Of a stretch of DNA of 64,000 nt, positions 1 to 7,789 are shown piece by piece (position 1 is the first letter of the stretch; each line of letters starts with the position of its first letter). The notes below the pieces were generated by a model. It saw only the letters and a list, made by a program, of their open reading frames with translations, did not search any database and was not told the DNA's origin. The translations under genes and the position numbers were made by a program. Source of the DNA: G963704535 sp963704535 (GTDB lineage: Bacteria > Chloroflexota > Chloroflexia > Chloroflexales > Roseiflexaceae); NCBI GenBank assembly GCA_963704535.1, contig OY969916.1, positions 8,246,001 through 8,310,000 on the forward strand, in the 5' to 3' direction.

Positions 1-622
1 ACACCACGAAGATCTCGCGGCTATCGACTAGGGCGGTGATCTGCTCGGCGCCAGGCTGGCCGTAGTCGTCGGTCAGCAGGTGCAGGATCGACAGCGTCAT
101 CTCGGGGGTCAGGTGCTCGCGGGCGTGGTATTGGCTCACGAACAGCGCCTCCGGCTCATCCTCGTCGGCGGCGACGTTGTCGCTGATCTTGGCCGCCCAC
201 AGCTCGCGCCCCTGGTAGGATTGGCCGATGCTGAAGAGCTGCACGATCGCCGGGTGCGCGGCGGCGACGAGCTGAATCTCGGCGGTCATCTCGGCGTAGT
301 TGTGGTAGGCCGCGTCCGCTGGCGGGAAGTCGAGCAGGTGCGGCGATGGCCGCAGCACGAACCCCATAGCCCGGAGCTGCTCTGCCTCCCCAGGAGTCGC
401 GGCGATCTCGACAGAGTCCGGCCCGACGGTCTCGATCGCAGCCCCGGTGGCGGCGATCAGGCTGCGCTGCTCGCGCGTCGTCACGCCCGCGATCTGGTAG
501 CGGCCGGTCGCCCCCGGCGTAGCCGGCTGCGTCGGCTGCGCCGATGCCGGCGTGAACCCGGCCGCCAGCACGCCGATCAGGAGCCACAGCAAGGCGAGCG
601 ATACCCGTGAGGAAGAACGCAT
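1..622 (-). CDS. M14 zinc carboxypeptidase, secreted; 3' end cut off by window edge
   Basis: Partial gene read leftwards; about 207 codons are present and the C-terminal part lies outside the window. The ATG at 622-620 is followed by a basic start and a hydrophobic signal peptide (LALLWLLIGVLAAGF) ending near ASAQ, so the enzyme is exported. Around residue 160-170 is QYHAREHLTPE, the HxxE zinc motif of the M14 carboxypeptidase family, preceded by SYQGRELWAAKIS, also typical of that family. Expected role is removal of C-terminal residues from peptides outside the cell. The second zinc histidine and the catalytic glutamate would lie beyond the edge, so activity cannot be judged. Confidence 0.88.
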   Translation of the reverse strand, partial: MRSSSRVSLALLWLLIGVLAAGFTPASAQPTQPATPGATGRYQIAGVTTREQRSLIAATGAAIETVGPDSVEIAATPGEAEQLRAMGFVLRPSPHLLDFPPADAAYHNYAEMTAEIQLVAAAHPAIVQLFSIGQSYQGRELWAAKISDNVAADEDEPEALFVSQYHAREHLTPEMTLSILHLLTDDYGQPGAEQITALVDSREIFVV

Positions 623-827
623 ACGTTGCCTTTCATGGAAACTAGGACGCGATGCATGCGCGGTATTATACGCCGCCTATGTTGTACACGCCAAAGTTGC
701 ACGCACCATACCTTTCTGCTATACTTTCCGGCTGGATTCGGCATTTAGCCGCTTGTTCGGGGCGCGCTACCCGCCGGCCTCCTTGAAGACGCCCCCTGAC
801 AAAGACGGAAAGTGAGCGCGTGCCGCC

Positions 828-1655
828 GTGGAGCAGCCGACGATTATCGTGGGGCACCTGGCCCCTGATCTGGATTGCCTCACGGCGATCTGGATGTTGA
901 TCCGCTTCGGGGGCGCCGCCGACGCCGATCTCCAGTTCGTTCCCGCCGGCTCAACGCTGCACGGCCTTCCCGCCGACTCCGACCCGCGCGTGATCCATGT
1001 CGATACCGGCGGCGGTCGCTTCGATCATCACCAGCGCCGCTCGCGTAGCCTGTGCGCCGCCGAGCTGGTCCGCCGCGTGATCGCCCCGAACGACCCGGTG
1101 CTGGAGCGCGTGGTCGATCAGGTCTGCCGGCTCGACAACGCTACCGCCCCACCCGGCGAGCAAGGCTTCTTTAACATCTCTTCGCTGATCGTCGGCTACA
1201 ATCTGCTGTATCCCAACCGTCCGCATCACGTCGCCTACGCTATGCTGGCCAACCTGGACGCCTGGTACGAGCACGAGGCCCGCCAGCTCCGCCTGGAGGC
1301 GGCCTTCGCGCAGCGGTTCGAGTTCGATACGCCTTGGGGCCTGGGGATCGCGATGGAGAGCGCGGATGGCGGTTCCAGCCGGCTGGCCTACGGCTCGGGC
1401 GCCGTGCTGTACGCCTACCGCGATGGGCGCGGCTGGATGGGGGTCGCGGCCCAGTCGCGCTCGGCGGTCGATCTGTCGGTGGTCTACCAGGATCTGCGCC
1501 AGGTCGACCAGGGCGCCGATTGGTACCTGCACCCGAACCGGCGGCTGCTGCTGTGCGGCACCGACAAATCACCACCGCGCGTCCCCTCCCGGCTCACGCT
1601 GGCCGAGCTGGTGCGCGTCATCCAGGGCGAGGCGATGTTCTCGTCGTTGCACTAG
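828..1655 (+). CDS. DHH-like phosphoesterase-family protein, function unknown
   Basis: 275 residues from a GTG start. The N-terminus reads GHLAPDLDCLTAIW, close to the HxxPDxDA motif I of DHH phosphoesterases, and residues 57-67 read VDTGGGRFDHH, which contains a literal DHH after a conserved Asp. These are the manganese-binding positions of the DHH superfamily (RecJ, nanoRNase, PPX-type enzymes). No DHHA1 or other accessory domain is recognisable, so substrate is unknown. It may act on a small phosphorylated molecule, but this is inference. There is no strong Shine-Dalgarno site before the GTG. It stands alone, upstream of a hairpin repeat. Confidence 0.6.
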   Translation: MEQPTIIVGHLAPDLDCLTAIWMLIRFGGAADADLQFVPAGSTLHGLPADSDPRVIHVDTGGGRFDHHQRRSRSLCAAELVRRVIAPNDPVLERVVDQVCRLDNATAPPGEQGFFNISSLIVGYNLLYPNRPHHVAYAMLANLDAWYEHEARQLRLEAAFAQRFEFDTPWGLGIAMESADGGSSRLAYGSGAVLYAYRDGRGWMGVAAQSRSAVDLSVVYQDLRQVDQGADWYLHPNRRLLLCGTDKSPPRVPSRLTLAELVRVIQGEAMFSSLH

Positions 1656-1716
1656 GATCTACGGTGAGGGGAGTTTGAGTCAACATCTTTCAAAAATGCC
1701 GTGCTCAGACCTCACG

Positions 1717-1762
1717 TGAAAAGGGGGAGTTTGAGGGGGTCGCCCCTCAAGAATAACTCCAC
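1717..1762. repeat. TTGAGGGG hairpin element, single copy
   Basis: Downstream of the DHH-like gene: AAAAGGGGGAGTTTGAGGGG, a short loop, then CGCCCCTCAAGAA. The core stem is TTGAGGGG/CCCCTCAA. This is the first of about 20 copies of the same hairpin family in the window; here it could act as a terminator or RNA 3'-end stabiliser. Confidence 0.8.
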
Positions 1763-1800
1763 CCACATGTTCATCCGTGGTTGTGCTCGCCGCGAGCATG

Positions 1801-1862
1801 AAAGTCTGACAGGTCTTGTGGATGGCATGGAAAGTGCCTGAGTCAGACCTGTCAGGTCTTAT
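1801..1862 (+). repeat. 62-nt dispersed element with AGACCTGTCAGGTCT-type palindromes, copy 1
   Basis: Two palindromic units (TCTGACAGGTCTT and CAGACCTGTCAGGTCTT) separated by a GGCATGGAAAGTGCCTGAG segment. A near-identical element lies in inverted orientation at 57436-57501, so it is a dispersed repeat. It ends about 20 nt before the RBS of the CBS gene. Confidence 0.75.
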
Positions 1863-1896
1863 TTGCTCAGAAGAATCTTCGGGAGGGGGAGATCCC

Positions 1897-2364
1897 ATGA
1901 AAGTCAGAGAAGTCATGACCGCCGATGTGGTCAGCGTCCGCGAGGACAGCTCGGTCGAGGATGCGGCGCGGCGAATGGCCCGCCACCGCATCAGTGGCCT
2001 ACCCGTCATGAATCAGGCCGGCGCGCTGGTCGGGCTCGTCACCGAATATGATATGATCGCGAAAGAGGGCCACTCGGTCGCCGATATTATGAGCCGCAGT
2101 GTGATCAGCGTCAGCCCGGATACGGATGTTGAGGAGGTCGCGCATCTGCTCACCAACCAACGCATCCGGCGCGTCCCGGTACTGGATGGTGACCAGTTGG
2201 TCGGGATCGTCAGTCGCTCCGACTTGGTGCGCCAGATCGCTATGCGCTGGGTCTGCCCGACATGCGGCGAAGTCATCCAGGGGGCCGACGCGCCGGAACA
2301 GTGCCCAAGCTGTCATGCGCCCAAAAGCGCTTTTACCCATGAGGTTATGCAGCCTGGAATGTGA
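1897..2364 (+). CDS. CBS-pair protein with C-terminal zinc ribbon
   Basis: 155 residues. The ATG at 1897 follows GGGAGGGGGA, so I prefer it over a longer GTG frame whose extra codons come from the upstream repeat. Residues 1-120 form two CBS motifs (VREVMTADVVSV, then ADIMSRSVISVSPDTDVEE), a fold that binds adenosyl ligands such as AMP, ATP or SAM. The last 35 residues carry CPTCG and CPSCH, a four-cysteine zinc ribbon. A free CBS pair with a zinc ribbon is likely a small energy- or nucleotide-sensing regulator, possibly binding nucleic acid or a partner. It precedes the pyruvate dehydrogenase operon but is separated from it by repeats. Confidence 0.85.
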   Translation: MKVREVMTADVVSVREDSSVEDAARRMARHRISGLPVMNQAGALVGLVTEYDMIAKEGHSVADIMSRSVISVSPDTDVEEVAHLLTNQRIRRVPVLDGDQLVGIVSRSDLVRQIAMRWVCPTCGEVIQGADAPEQCPSCHAPKSAFTHEVMQPGM

Positions 2365-2370
2365 GCTTTT

Positions 2371-2484
2371 AGTCCGTGGTCCGTGGTCTGTAGTCCGTAA
2401 GACATATTTTACGATTTACGATTTTACGGGCTACACCCCTGAATTTACGCAACACGCAACACGCACTACGCAATACGTAACAAG
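2371..2484. repeat. Unmirrored heptamer-word arrays upstream of pdhA
   Basis: Three word types follow each other: GTCCGTG/GTCTGTA/GTCCGTA (2371-2400), two copies of ACGATTT around 2411-2425, and GCAACAC, GCAACAC, GCACTAC, GCAATAC (2449-2477). All have a 7-nt period. Mirrored versions of the first and third words occur elsewhere in the window. The pdhA leader (AAGGAG then ATG) begins directly after the last word. Confidence 0.75.
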
Positions 2485-2496
2485 GAGTTATACACA

Positions 2497-3594
2497 ATGA
2501 CCAAAGCAACCAAGGAGGATCAGGTAGATCTGGCCGAGAACGGCCGGCAATCCCTGGACCGCGAGGACCCGGAGAAGCTGCGTCACTATTACTACCAGAT
2601 GTTGCTGCTCCGCCGCTTCGAGGAGCGTACCAGCGAGATGTATATCAAGGCCAAGATCGGCGGCTACTGCCACCTCAACCTGGGCGAGGAGGCCACGATC
2701 GTTGGCCTGATGACGGCGCTGGAGCCCGATGACTATATCTTTACCAACTACCGTGAGCACGGCTATATCATCGCGCGCGGCGTCGAGCCCGGCGCGGTGA
2801 TGGCCGAGCTGTTCGGGCGCGAGACCGGCGTCTCGGGCGGGCGCGGCGGCTCCATGCACCTATTCGACTTCAAGGCCCATTTCATGGGTGGCTACGCGAT
2901 TGTCGGCGGCCAGATGCCGCTGGCGATCGGCGCGGCCTATGCGCTCAAGTACCAGGGCAAGCCCGGCGTGGTGGTCTGCCAGGTCGGCGATGCCACGACC
3001 AACATCGGCGCCTGGCACGAGTCGCTCAACCTGGCCAAGCTTTATCAGTTGCCGGTGCTGTTCTTCATCGTCAACAACGGCTTCGGCATGGGTACGACCG
3101 TGGAGGAAGCCTCGGCCGAGCCGGATCTGTGGAAGAAGGGCTGCGCGCACCGCATCCACGGCGAGCAGATCGACGGCACCGATCTCCTGACCGTGCGCGA
3201 CGCCACCCGGCGCTTGCGCCAGCGCGCCGAGCAGGAGGGCGAGCCGGCGATCATGGACGTAATTAGCTATCCGCTTCCGCGGCCACTCGGTGATCGACTC
3301 CGGATCGCTATCGCGATCAGGAGGAGGTCAAGCGCGAACGCGCAACGGCACGACCCGGTGCTGAAGTTCGCCAAGCAGCTGATCGACGCCGGCGTGGGCG
3401 ACGAGGGCTGGCTGAAGGAGACCGAGAAGCGCGTCGATCACGAGGTGCAGGAGGCGATCGACTTCGCCGACCGCAGCGCGCCGCCCAAGATGGATGATCT
3501 GTATCAGTATATGTACGCTACTGAGGTGCCAAACATCCTCAGTGAGGCCGAGCGTGAGCTGTTCGAGGCCCGGTTGAACGCGGGAGGTCGCTAG
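2497..3594 (+). CDS. pdhA: Pyruvate dehydrogenase E1 component, alpha subunit (contains compensating frameshifts)
   Basis: 365-residue thiamine-diphosphate-dependent 2-oxo acid dehydrogenase alpha subunit. It decarboxylates pyruvate and, with the beta subunit, acetylates the lipoyl group of E2. Visible family features are the GGRGGSMH segment and the ThDP/Mg motif GDATTNIGAWHESLNLA followed by VNNGFGMGT. AAGGAG lies 11 nt before the ATG. Codons 259-284 (3271-3348) read as nonsense in this frame, but the +1 and +2 frames there spell FRGHSVID and DRYRDQEEVKRER, the expected phosphorylation-loop region. Three single-base insertions restore the frame, probably sequencing errors. The two genes downstream make the operon assignment firm; a branched-chain substrate cannot be excluded. 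Confidence 0.93.
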   Translation: MTKATKEDQVDLAENGRQSLDREDPEKLRHYYYQMLLLRRFEERTSEMYIKAKIGGYCHLNLGEEATIVGLMTALEPDDYIFTNYREHGYIIARGVEPGAVMAELFGRETGVSGGRGGSMHLFDFKAHFMGGYAIVGGQMPLAIGAAYALKYQGKPGVVVCQVGDATTNIGAWHESLNLAKLYQLPVLFFIVNNGFGMGTTVEEASAEPDLWKKGCAHRIHGEQIDGTDLLTVRDATRRLRQRAEQEGEPAIMDVISYPLPRPLGDRLRIAIAIRRRSSANAQRHDPVLKFAKQLIDAGVGDEGWLKETEKRVDHEVQEAIDFADRSAPPKMDDLYQYMYATEVPNILSEAERELFEARLNAGGR

Positions 3595-3596
3595 CC

Positions 3597-4595
3597 ATGC
3601 CGGTGATTACTTTTCAGCAGGCGCTCAACGATACCCTCGGTGAAGAACTTGCGCGCGACCCGAATGTGTTGCTCATGGGCGAGGAGATCGGTAAATTCCA
3701 GGGCTCGTACCGCGTGACCGAGGGGCTGCTCCAGGAGTTCGGCGCCAAGCGCGTGGTCGATACGCCGATCGCCGAGGAAGGGTTCGTGGGCATGGCGGTC
3801 GGCGCGGCCATGCTCGGCCTGCGCCCGGTCGTCGAGATTATGACGATCAACTTTATCCTGGTGGCGATCGATCAGATCGTCAACCATGCCTCGAAGATTC
3901 ACTACATGTTCGGTGGGCAGGCCAGGGTGCCGCTGGTGGTTCGGACACCCAGCGGCGGCATGGGCCAGCTCGCCGCGACCCACTCGCAGAGCTTCGAGAA
4001 CTGGTTCGCCTACTGCCCCGGCCTCAAGGTGGTCGCGCCCGCGACACCCTACGACGCCAAGGGGCTGCTACGCAGCTCCATCCGCGACGACGACCCGGTG
4101 CTGTTCATCGAGAGCCTGCCGCTGTACAGCACCAAGGGCGATGTGCCCGAAGACGACGATTACACCATCCCGATCGGCGTCGCGGACGTGAAGAAAGAAG
4201 GCACCGACGTCACCGTGGTGTCCTACTCGCGCATGACCGTGATCGCCATGCAGGTGGCCCAGGCGCTTGAGAAGGAAGGCGTCAGCGTCGAGGTGGTCGA
4301 TCTGCGCTCGCTGCGCCCGCTCGACCGGCCGACGATCGTCGAGTCGGTCAAGAAGACCAACCGCGCGGTGATCATCGAGGAGGACTGGCGCTCCTACGGC
4401 ATCGGCGCCGAGGTGGCGGCGACGATCCAGGAGGAGGCGTTCGACTACCTCGATGCGCCGGTGCTGCGTGTCGCCGGCCTGGAGGTCCCGCTGCCGTACG
4501 CCGAGCAGCTCTCGCGCGCCTCCAAGCCCGGCGCGCAAGACCTGATCAACGCCATCCGTAAAGTGCTTCAAGGAGGCAGTCGATGGCAGAAGTAA
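3597..4595 (+). CDS. pdhB: Pyruvate dehydrogenase E1 component, beta subunit
   Basis: 332 residues, starting two nucleotides after the pdhA stop with GGGAGG ahead of the ATG. It has the transketolase pyrimidine-binding domain (VLLMGEEIGKFQGSYRVTEG, the Glu that activates the ThDP aminopyrimidine; DTPIAEEGFVGMAVGAAM) and the transketolase C-terminal domain (DVTVVSYSRM, VVDLRSLRPLD, AVIIEEDWRSYGIG). Length is normal for the family and no damage is visible. It forms the heterotetrameric E1 with the alpha subunit. Its 3' end overlaps the E2 start by 13 nt, which suggests translational coupling and stoichiometric synthesis. Confidence 0.96.
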   Translation: MPVITFQQALNDTLGEELARDPNVLLMGEEIGKFQGSYRVTEGLLQEFGAKRVVDTPIAEEGFVGMAVGAAMLGLRPVVEIMTINFILVAIDQIVNHASKIHYMFGGQARVPLVVRTPSGGMGQLAATHSQSFENWFAYCPGLKVVAPATPYDAKGLLRSSIRDDDPVLFIESLPLYSTKGDVPEDDDYTIPIGVADVKKEGTDVTVVSYSRMTVIAMQVAQALEKEGVSVEVVDLRSLRPLDRPTIVESVKKTNRAVIIEEDWRSYGIGAEVAATIQEEAFDYLDAPVLRVAGLEVPLPYAEQLSRASKPGAQDLINAIRKVLQGGSRWQK

Positions 4596-5929
4596 CCATG
4601 CCGCGGCTCAGCGATACGATGTCGGAAGGGACGATCGGCCGCTGGCTCAAGAAGCCGGGCGATCAGGTCGAGAAGGACGAGATCATCGCCGAGATCGAGA
4701 CCGACAAGGCGACGATGGAGCTGCCGTCGTTCGAGAGCGGCACGTTTCAAAAGATCCTGGTGCAGGAGGGCGAACTGGTGCCGATCGGCCAACCGATCGC
4801 CGTCATCGGTGATGGCCCGGCTCAGGACGGGGCGGCTGCCGGCGAGCAGGATGCCGCCGCCCCTACTGCCGAGACTCAGTCAGCCGGCGGCGATCAGAAG
4901 GCGGCGCCGGCGGAGGCGGGTGCAACCGAGGCGCGCGCCCAAGTGCAGCAGCCGCCCCCCAGCCAGGCGCCCCAGGCCGCCGAGCAGGGCGACGGCCGCG
5001 CCGACGGCGAGCGGATCAAGGCGTCGCCGGTGGCGCGCCGCCTGGCGGCCGAGCGCGGCATCGACCTGCGCCAGGTCCAGGGCACTGGTCCCGGCGGGCG
5101 GATCATCAAGGACAATGTCGAGAGCTTCCGCCAGGAGCAGCGGCCCGCCGCCGCGCCAGCGGCCGAGCAAGCCCGCCCCGCCCAGGCGCCCGAGGCCCAG
5201 CCGGCCGCGCAGCCGGCCGCACCGGCGCCAGCCGGCGAGGTCACGCCACTCAGCCGGATGCGCCGTGCGATCGCCCGCGCGATGACCGAGGCCAAGCCGG
5301 GCACGCCGCATATCTACGTCACGACCGAGATCGACATGGCCGAGGCCATGAAGCTACGCAAGCAGATCAACGACAGCGGCGCCTCCGAGGTCAAGATCTC
5401 AGTCAACGACTTGGTCGTCAAGGCTGCCGCCAAGGCGCTGGCGAAGTTCCCCGGCATCAATAGCAGCTTCGTGGCCGGCGGCGACGGGCAGCCCAGCGTC
5501 GCGCGCCACACCCAGGTGAATGTCAGCGTCGCGGTCTCACTGGAAGACGGGCTGATCGCGCCGGTGGTGACCGACGCCGATAAAAAGAGCATCGGCACGA
5601 TCGCCGCTGAGATCCGCGATATGGCCGGTCGCGCGCGCGAGGGCAAGATCCGGCAGAACGAGCTGGAGCACGCTACCTTCCAGGTCTCGAACCTGGGCAT
5701 GTACGATGTGCTTGAGTTCGTCTCGGTGATCACGCCGCCGCAGGCCGCCTCGCTCGCCGTCGGCGCCGTGCGCCAGGTGCCGGTGGTGCGCGACGGCCAG
5801 GTGGTCGTCGGCGAGATCATGATCGTGACGATCAGCGCTGACCACCGCGTCACCGACGGTGCCACGGCCGCGCAGTACTTGCAGGAACTCAAGCGCCTAC
5901 TCCAGTCCCCGATGAGCCTGCTGGTTTGA
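4583..5929 (+). CDS. pdhC: Dihydrolipoamide acetyltransferase (E2) of pyruvate dehydrogenase
   Basis: 448 residues; ATG preceded by AGGAGG and overlapping the end of pdhB. Domain order: one lipoyl domain (IETDKATMELPS, lipoyl Lys near residue 40), a long Ala/Pro/Gln linker, a peripheral subunit-binding domain (ASPVARRLAAERGIDL to GPGGRIIKDNV), a second Ala/Pro linker, then the chloramphenicol-acetyltransferase-like catalytic domain ending with HRVTDGATAAQYL, the HxxxDG active site. It transfers the acetyl group from lipoate to CoA and forms the core of the complex. No E3 (lipoamide dehydrogenase) gene follows, so E3 must be encoded elsewhere. Confidence 0.96.
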   Translation: MAEVTMPRLSDTMSEGTIGRWLKKPGDQVEKDEIIAEIETDKATMELPSFESGTFQKILVQEGELVPIGQPIAVIGDGPAQDGAAAGEQDAAAPTAETQSAGGDQKAAPAEAGATEARAQVQQPPPSQAPQAAEQGDGRADGERIKASPVARRLAAERGIDLRQVQGTGPGGRIIKDNVESFRQEQRPAAAPAAEQARPAQAPEAQPAAQPAAPAPAGEVTPLSRMRRAIARAMTEAKPGTPHIYVTTEIDMAEAMKLRKQINDSGASEVKISVNDLVVKAAAKALAKFPGINSSFVAGGDGQPSVARHTQVNVSVAVSLEDGLIAPVVTDADKKSIGTIAAEIRDMAGRAREGKIRQNELEHATFQVSNLGMYDVLEFVSVITPPQAASLAVGAVRQVPVVRDGQVVVGEIMIVTISADHRVTDGATAAQYLQELKRLLQSPMSLLV

Positions 5930-5949
5930 GCGAACATTCGCGCCCCCTG

Positions 5950-6026
5950 GAAAATGGAGATTAGAGATTGGAGATTGGCCGGATCTCCAATCTCTAATCT
6001 CCAATCTCCAATCGCCAATCTCCAAC
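5950..6026. repeat. Mirrored heptamer array (GAGATTG/GAGATTA word)
   Basis: GAGATTA-GAGATTG-GAGATTGG, a short spacer CCGGAT, then CTCCAATCTCTAATCTCC and further CCAATCT words. The two halves are reverse complements and can fold into a hairpin of more than 20 bp. It lies about 20 nt after the pdhC stop and runs up to the next start codon, so it may both end the pdh transcript and replace a normal leader. Confidence 0.85.
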
Positions 6027-6038
6027 ATGAGGAAACCA

Positions 6039-6569
6039 ATGCACGCGCACGATGTCACGGTTGAATGGCTCCAGAACATCGACTACCACATCCAGTCGCC
6101 CTATCGCTCGCCCACGATCGAGGGCGTGATCGTCAAAGATCTGCGGGTGAATCTCGATGGCCGCGGCGATGTGATCGAGCTGTGGAGCAAGCCGTGGATC
6201 GAGTCCGAGGGGCTGGTCTACCCCGAACATGTCTACCAGAGCGCCACCGACTACGGCGTGGTCAAGTGCTGGCACCTCCATGACCGTCACACCGACCAGT
6301 TCACCGTGACGCGCGGCAAGCTCCAAGTCACCCTGGTCGATATTCGACCCGGTTCGCCGACCTTCGGGCACGTCAACCCGCTCTTTCTGGGCGGCCAGCG
6401 CCCGCGGCTGATCAAGATCCCACCGATGGTCATGCACGGCTGGAAGGCGCTCACACCGCCCGAGGTGATCGTCGTCAACCTGCAATCCCACGTCTACGAC
6501 GCCGCCGACGAGTTCAAGTTCCCCTGGGACTGCGTGCTCGTAGATGTGTGGGAGCCGCGCAACGGATGA
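6039..6569 (+). CDS. dTDP-4-dehydrorhamnose 3,5-epimerase-like protein (RmlC/RfbC family)
   Basis: 176 residues from the ATG at 6039, preceded by TGAGGA five bases upstream; an in-frame ATG at 6027 would add four residues but has no RBS. The cupin-like RmlC fold is indicated by a Tyr/His-rich N-terminal half (VYQSATDYGVVKCWHLHDRH), QFTVTRGKLQVTLVD, and the C-terminal PPMVMHGWKAL plus a conserved YDAADEF segment. RmlC epimerises C3 and C5 of dTDP-4-keto-6-deoxyglucose for rhamnose synthesis. The gene stands beside an aminotransferase and an acetyltransferase for sugar nucleotides, but no rmlA, rmlB or rmlD is present here, so the exact substrate is open. Confidence 0.8.
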   Translation: MHAHDVTVEWLQNIDYHIQSPYRSPTIEGVIVKDLRVNLDGRGDVIELWSKPWIESEGLVYPEHVYQSATDYGVVKCWHLHDRHTDQFTVTRGKLQVTLVDIRPGSPTFGHVNPLFLGGQRPRLIKIPPMVMHGWKALTPPEVIVVNLQSHVYDAADEFKFPWDCVLVDVWEPRNG

Positions 6570-6571
6570 GG

Positions 6572-6653
6572 AATTGAGGATAGAAGATAGAGGATAGAAG
6601 ATAGAGGATGGAAGCAGTGCCTCCATCCTCTATCTTCTATCCTCTATCTTCAG
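6572..6653. repeat. Mirrored heptamer array (GAGGATA/GAAGATA word) between convergent genes
   Basis: Words GAGGATA, GAAGATA, GAGGATA, GAAGATA, GAGGATG, a loop around GAAGCAGTGCC, then TCCATCC, TCTATCT and so on as the exact mirror. The hairpin stem is about 35 bp. It sits between two convergent genes (ends at 6569 and 6659), so it could serve as a bidirectional terminator. Confidence 0.88.
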
Positions 6654-6658
6654 TACTG

Positions 6659-7738
6659 CTAGGCGATGAGGTTCAGCACCTCATTCACCGCTGTGGCCAC
6701 GTGCTCGCGCTCGGCGGCGGTGAGCGACGGGTGGACCGGGATGGAAAGCACCTGGTGGCTGGCCCGCTCGGCGTGCGGAAGCTGGTCCCGAAATCCGAGC
6801 TGCTGGTAGAGCGGCTGCTGGTGGATCGGTAGCGGGTAGTAAACCCGCGCCTGCACGCCGCGCTCGGCCAGCAGCTCCACCGCCCGCTCACGGTCGCCGG
6901 GGAGGCGCAGCGTATACTGGTGGTAGACATGTTCGCACTCATCCAGTACCGCCGGCGCGACTTCCCTCGGCAGCCGAGTGTTGTAGAACTCACCATTGGC
7001 GATGCGTGCCTCAGTCCAGTTGCCCAGCTTGTCGAGCTGTGCCAGGCCGACCGCCGCCTGGAGGTCGGTCAGGCGAAAGTTGAAGCCCAGGATCTCATGG
7101 TAGTACTGCCGGTTCATCCCGTGCTGGCGCAGCATCCGCAGTTGGTCGGCCAGCGCGGAGTCGTCGGTGGTGATCATCCCGCCCTCGCCGCTGGTGACGT
7201 TTTTCGTCGGGTAGAACGAGAAGCAGCCGGTGCCGAAGCTGCCGACCGGCCGGCCCCGATAGCGCGCGGCGTGGGCCTGGCAGGCATCCTCGACCAGCGC
7301 CAGGCCATGCTGCTGCGCCAGCTCGACCAGTGGCCCCAGGTCGGCCGGCTGGCCGTACAGGTGTACCGGCATGATCGCCCTGGTCTGCGGCGTGATCAGG
7401 CTGGCCACGTGCTCGACATCGATGTTGTAGGTGTGCGGGTCAATATCGGCGAAGACCGGCCGCGCGCCGGTGAACAGGATGCTATTGGCGGTGGCGATAA
7501 ACGAGAATGGTGTGGTGATCACCTCGTCGCCGGCGCCGACGCCGTGCGCCAAGAGCGCCAGGTGCAGCGCGGTCGTTCCCGACGACGTCGCCACGGCGTG
7601 CGCCGTGCCGCAGAGCGCCGCGAAGCGCCGCTCGAACTCGGCGACCTGGCCACCCTGGGCGAGCTGCCCGCTCTCCAGGACCGCCATCACCGCCGCTTTC
7701 TCTTCCTCGCCAATCAAAGGCCGAGCGATTGGTATCAT
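6659..7738 (-). CDS. DegT/DnrJ/EryC1/StrS-family sugar aminotransferase
   Basis: PLP-dependent aminotransferase of about 359 residues that makes amino sugars from keto-sugar nucleotides. The ATG at 7738 is preceded by GGAG nine bases away; the longer TTG frame runs into the heptamer array and is not used here. Key segments: TSSGTTALHLAL for cofactor-phosphate binding, VEDACQAHAARYRGRPVG with the Asp facing the pyridine nitrogen, and SFYPTKNVTSGEGG carrying the Schiff-base lysine. The neighbouring acetyltransferase, read in the same direction 31 nt upstream, suggests successive steps, such as forming and acetylating a 3-amino sugar for envelope glycans. Confidence 0.92.
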   Translation of the reverse strand: MIPIARPLIGEEEKAAVMAVLESGQLAQGGQVAEFERRFAALCGTAHAVATSSGTTALHLALLAHGVGAGDEVITTPFSFIATANSILFTGARPVFADIDPHTYNIDVEHVASLITPQTRAIMPVHLYGQPADLGPLVELAQQHGLALVEDACQAHAARYRGRPVGSFGTGCFSFYPTKNVTSGEGGMITTDDSALADQLRMLRQHGMNRQYYHEILGFNFRLTDLQAAVGLAQLDKLGNWTEARIANGEFYNTRLPREVAPAVLDECEHVYHQYTLRLPGDRERAVELLAERGVQARVYYPLPIHQQPLYQQLGFRDQLPHAERASHQVLSIPVHPSLTAAEREHVATAVNEVLNLIA

Positions 7739-7746
7739 CGTGTTGT

Positions 7747-7789
7747 GCTCCGTTCTCAATTCTCAATTCTCAATTCTCAATTCCTATCT
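7747..7789. repeat. Unmirrored AATTCTC heptamer array
   Basis: Four to five AATTCTC words in tandem between the acetyltransferase stop and the aminotransferase start. The array overlaps the 3' end of the acetyltransferase gene, so its last residues (EEIGIEN) and its stop codon are made of repeat DNA. The same word occurs in mirrored form before pdxT (22594-22651). Confidence 0.85.

Noticed and set aside
80..610. Plus-strand open frame opposite the M14 carboxypeptidase
   Set aside because: GC-rich shadow frame; the minus strand has a signal peptide and the HxxE zinc motif.
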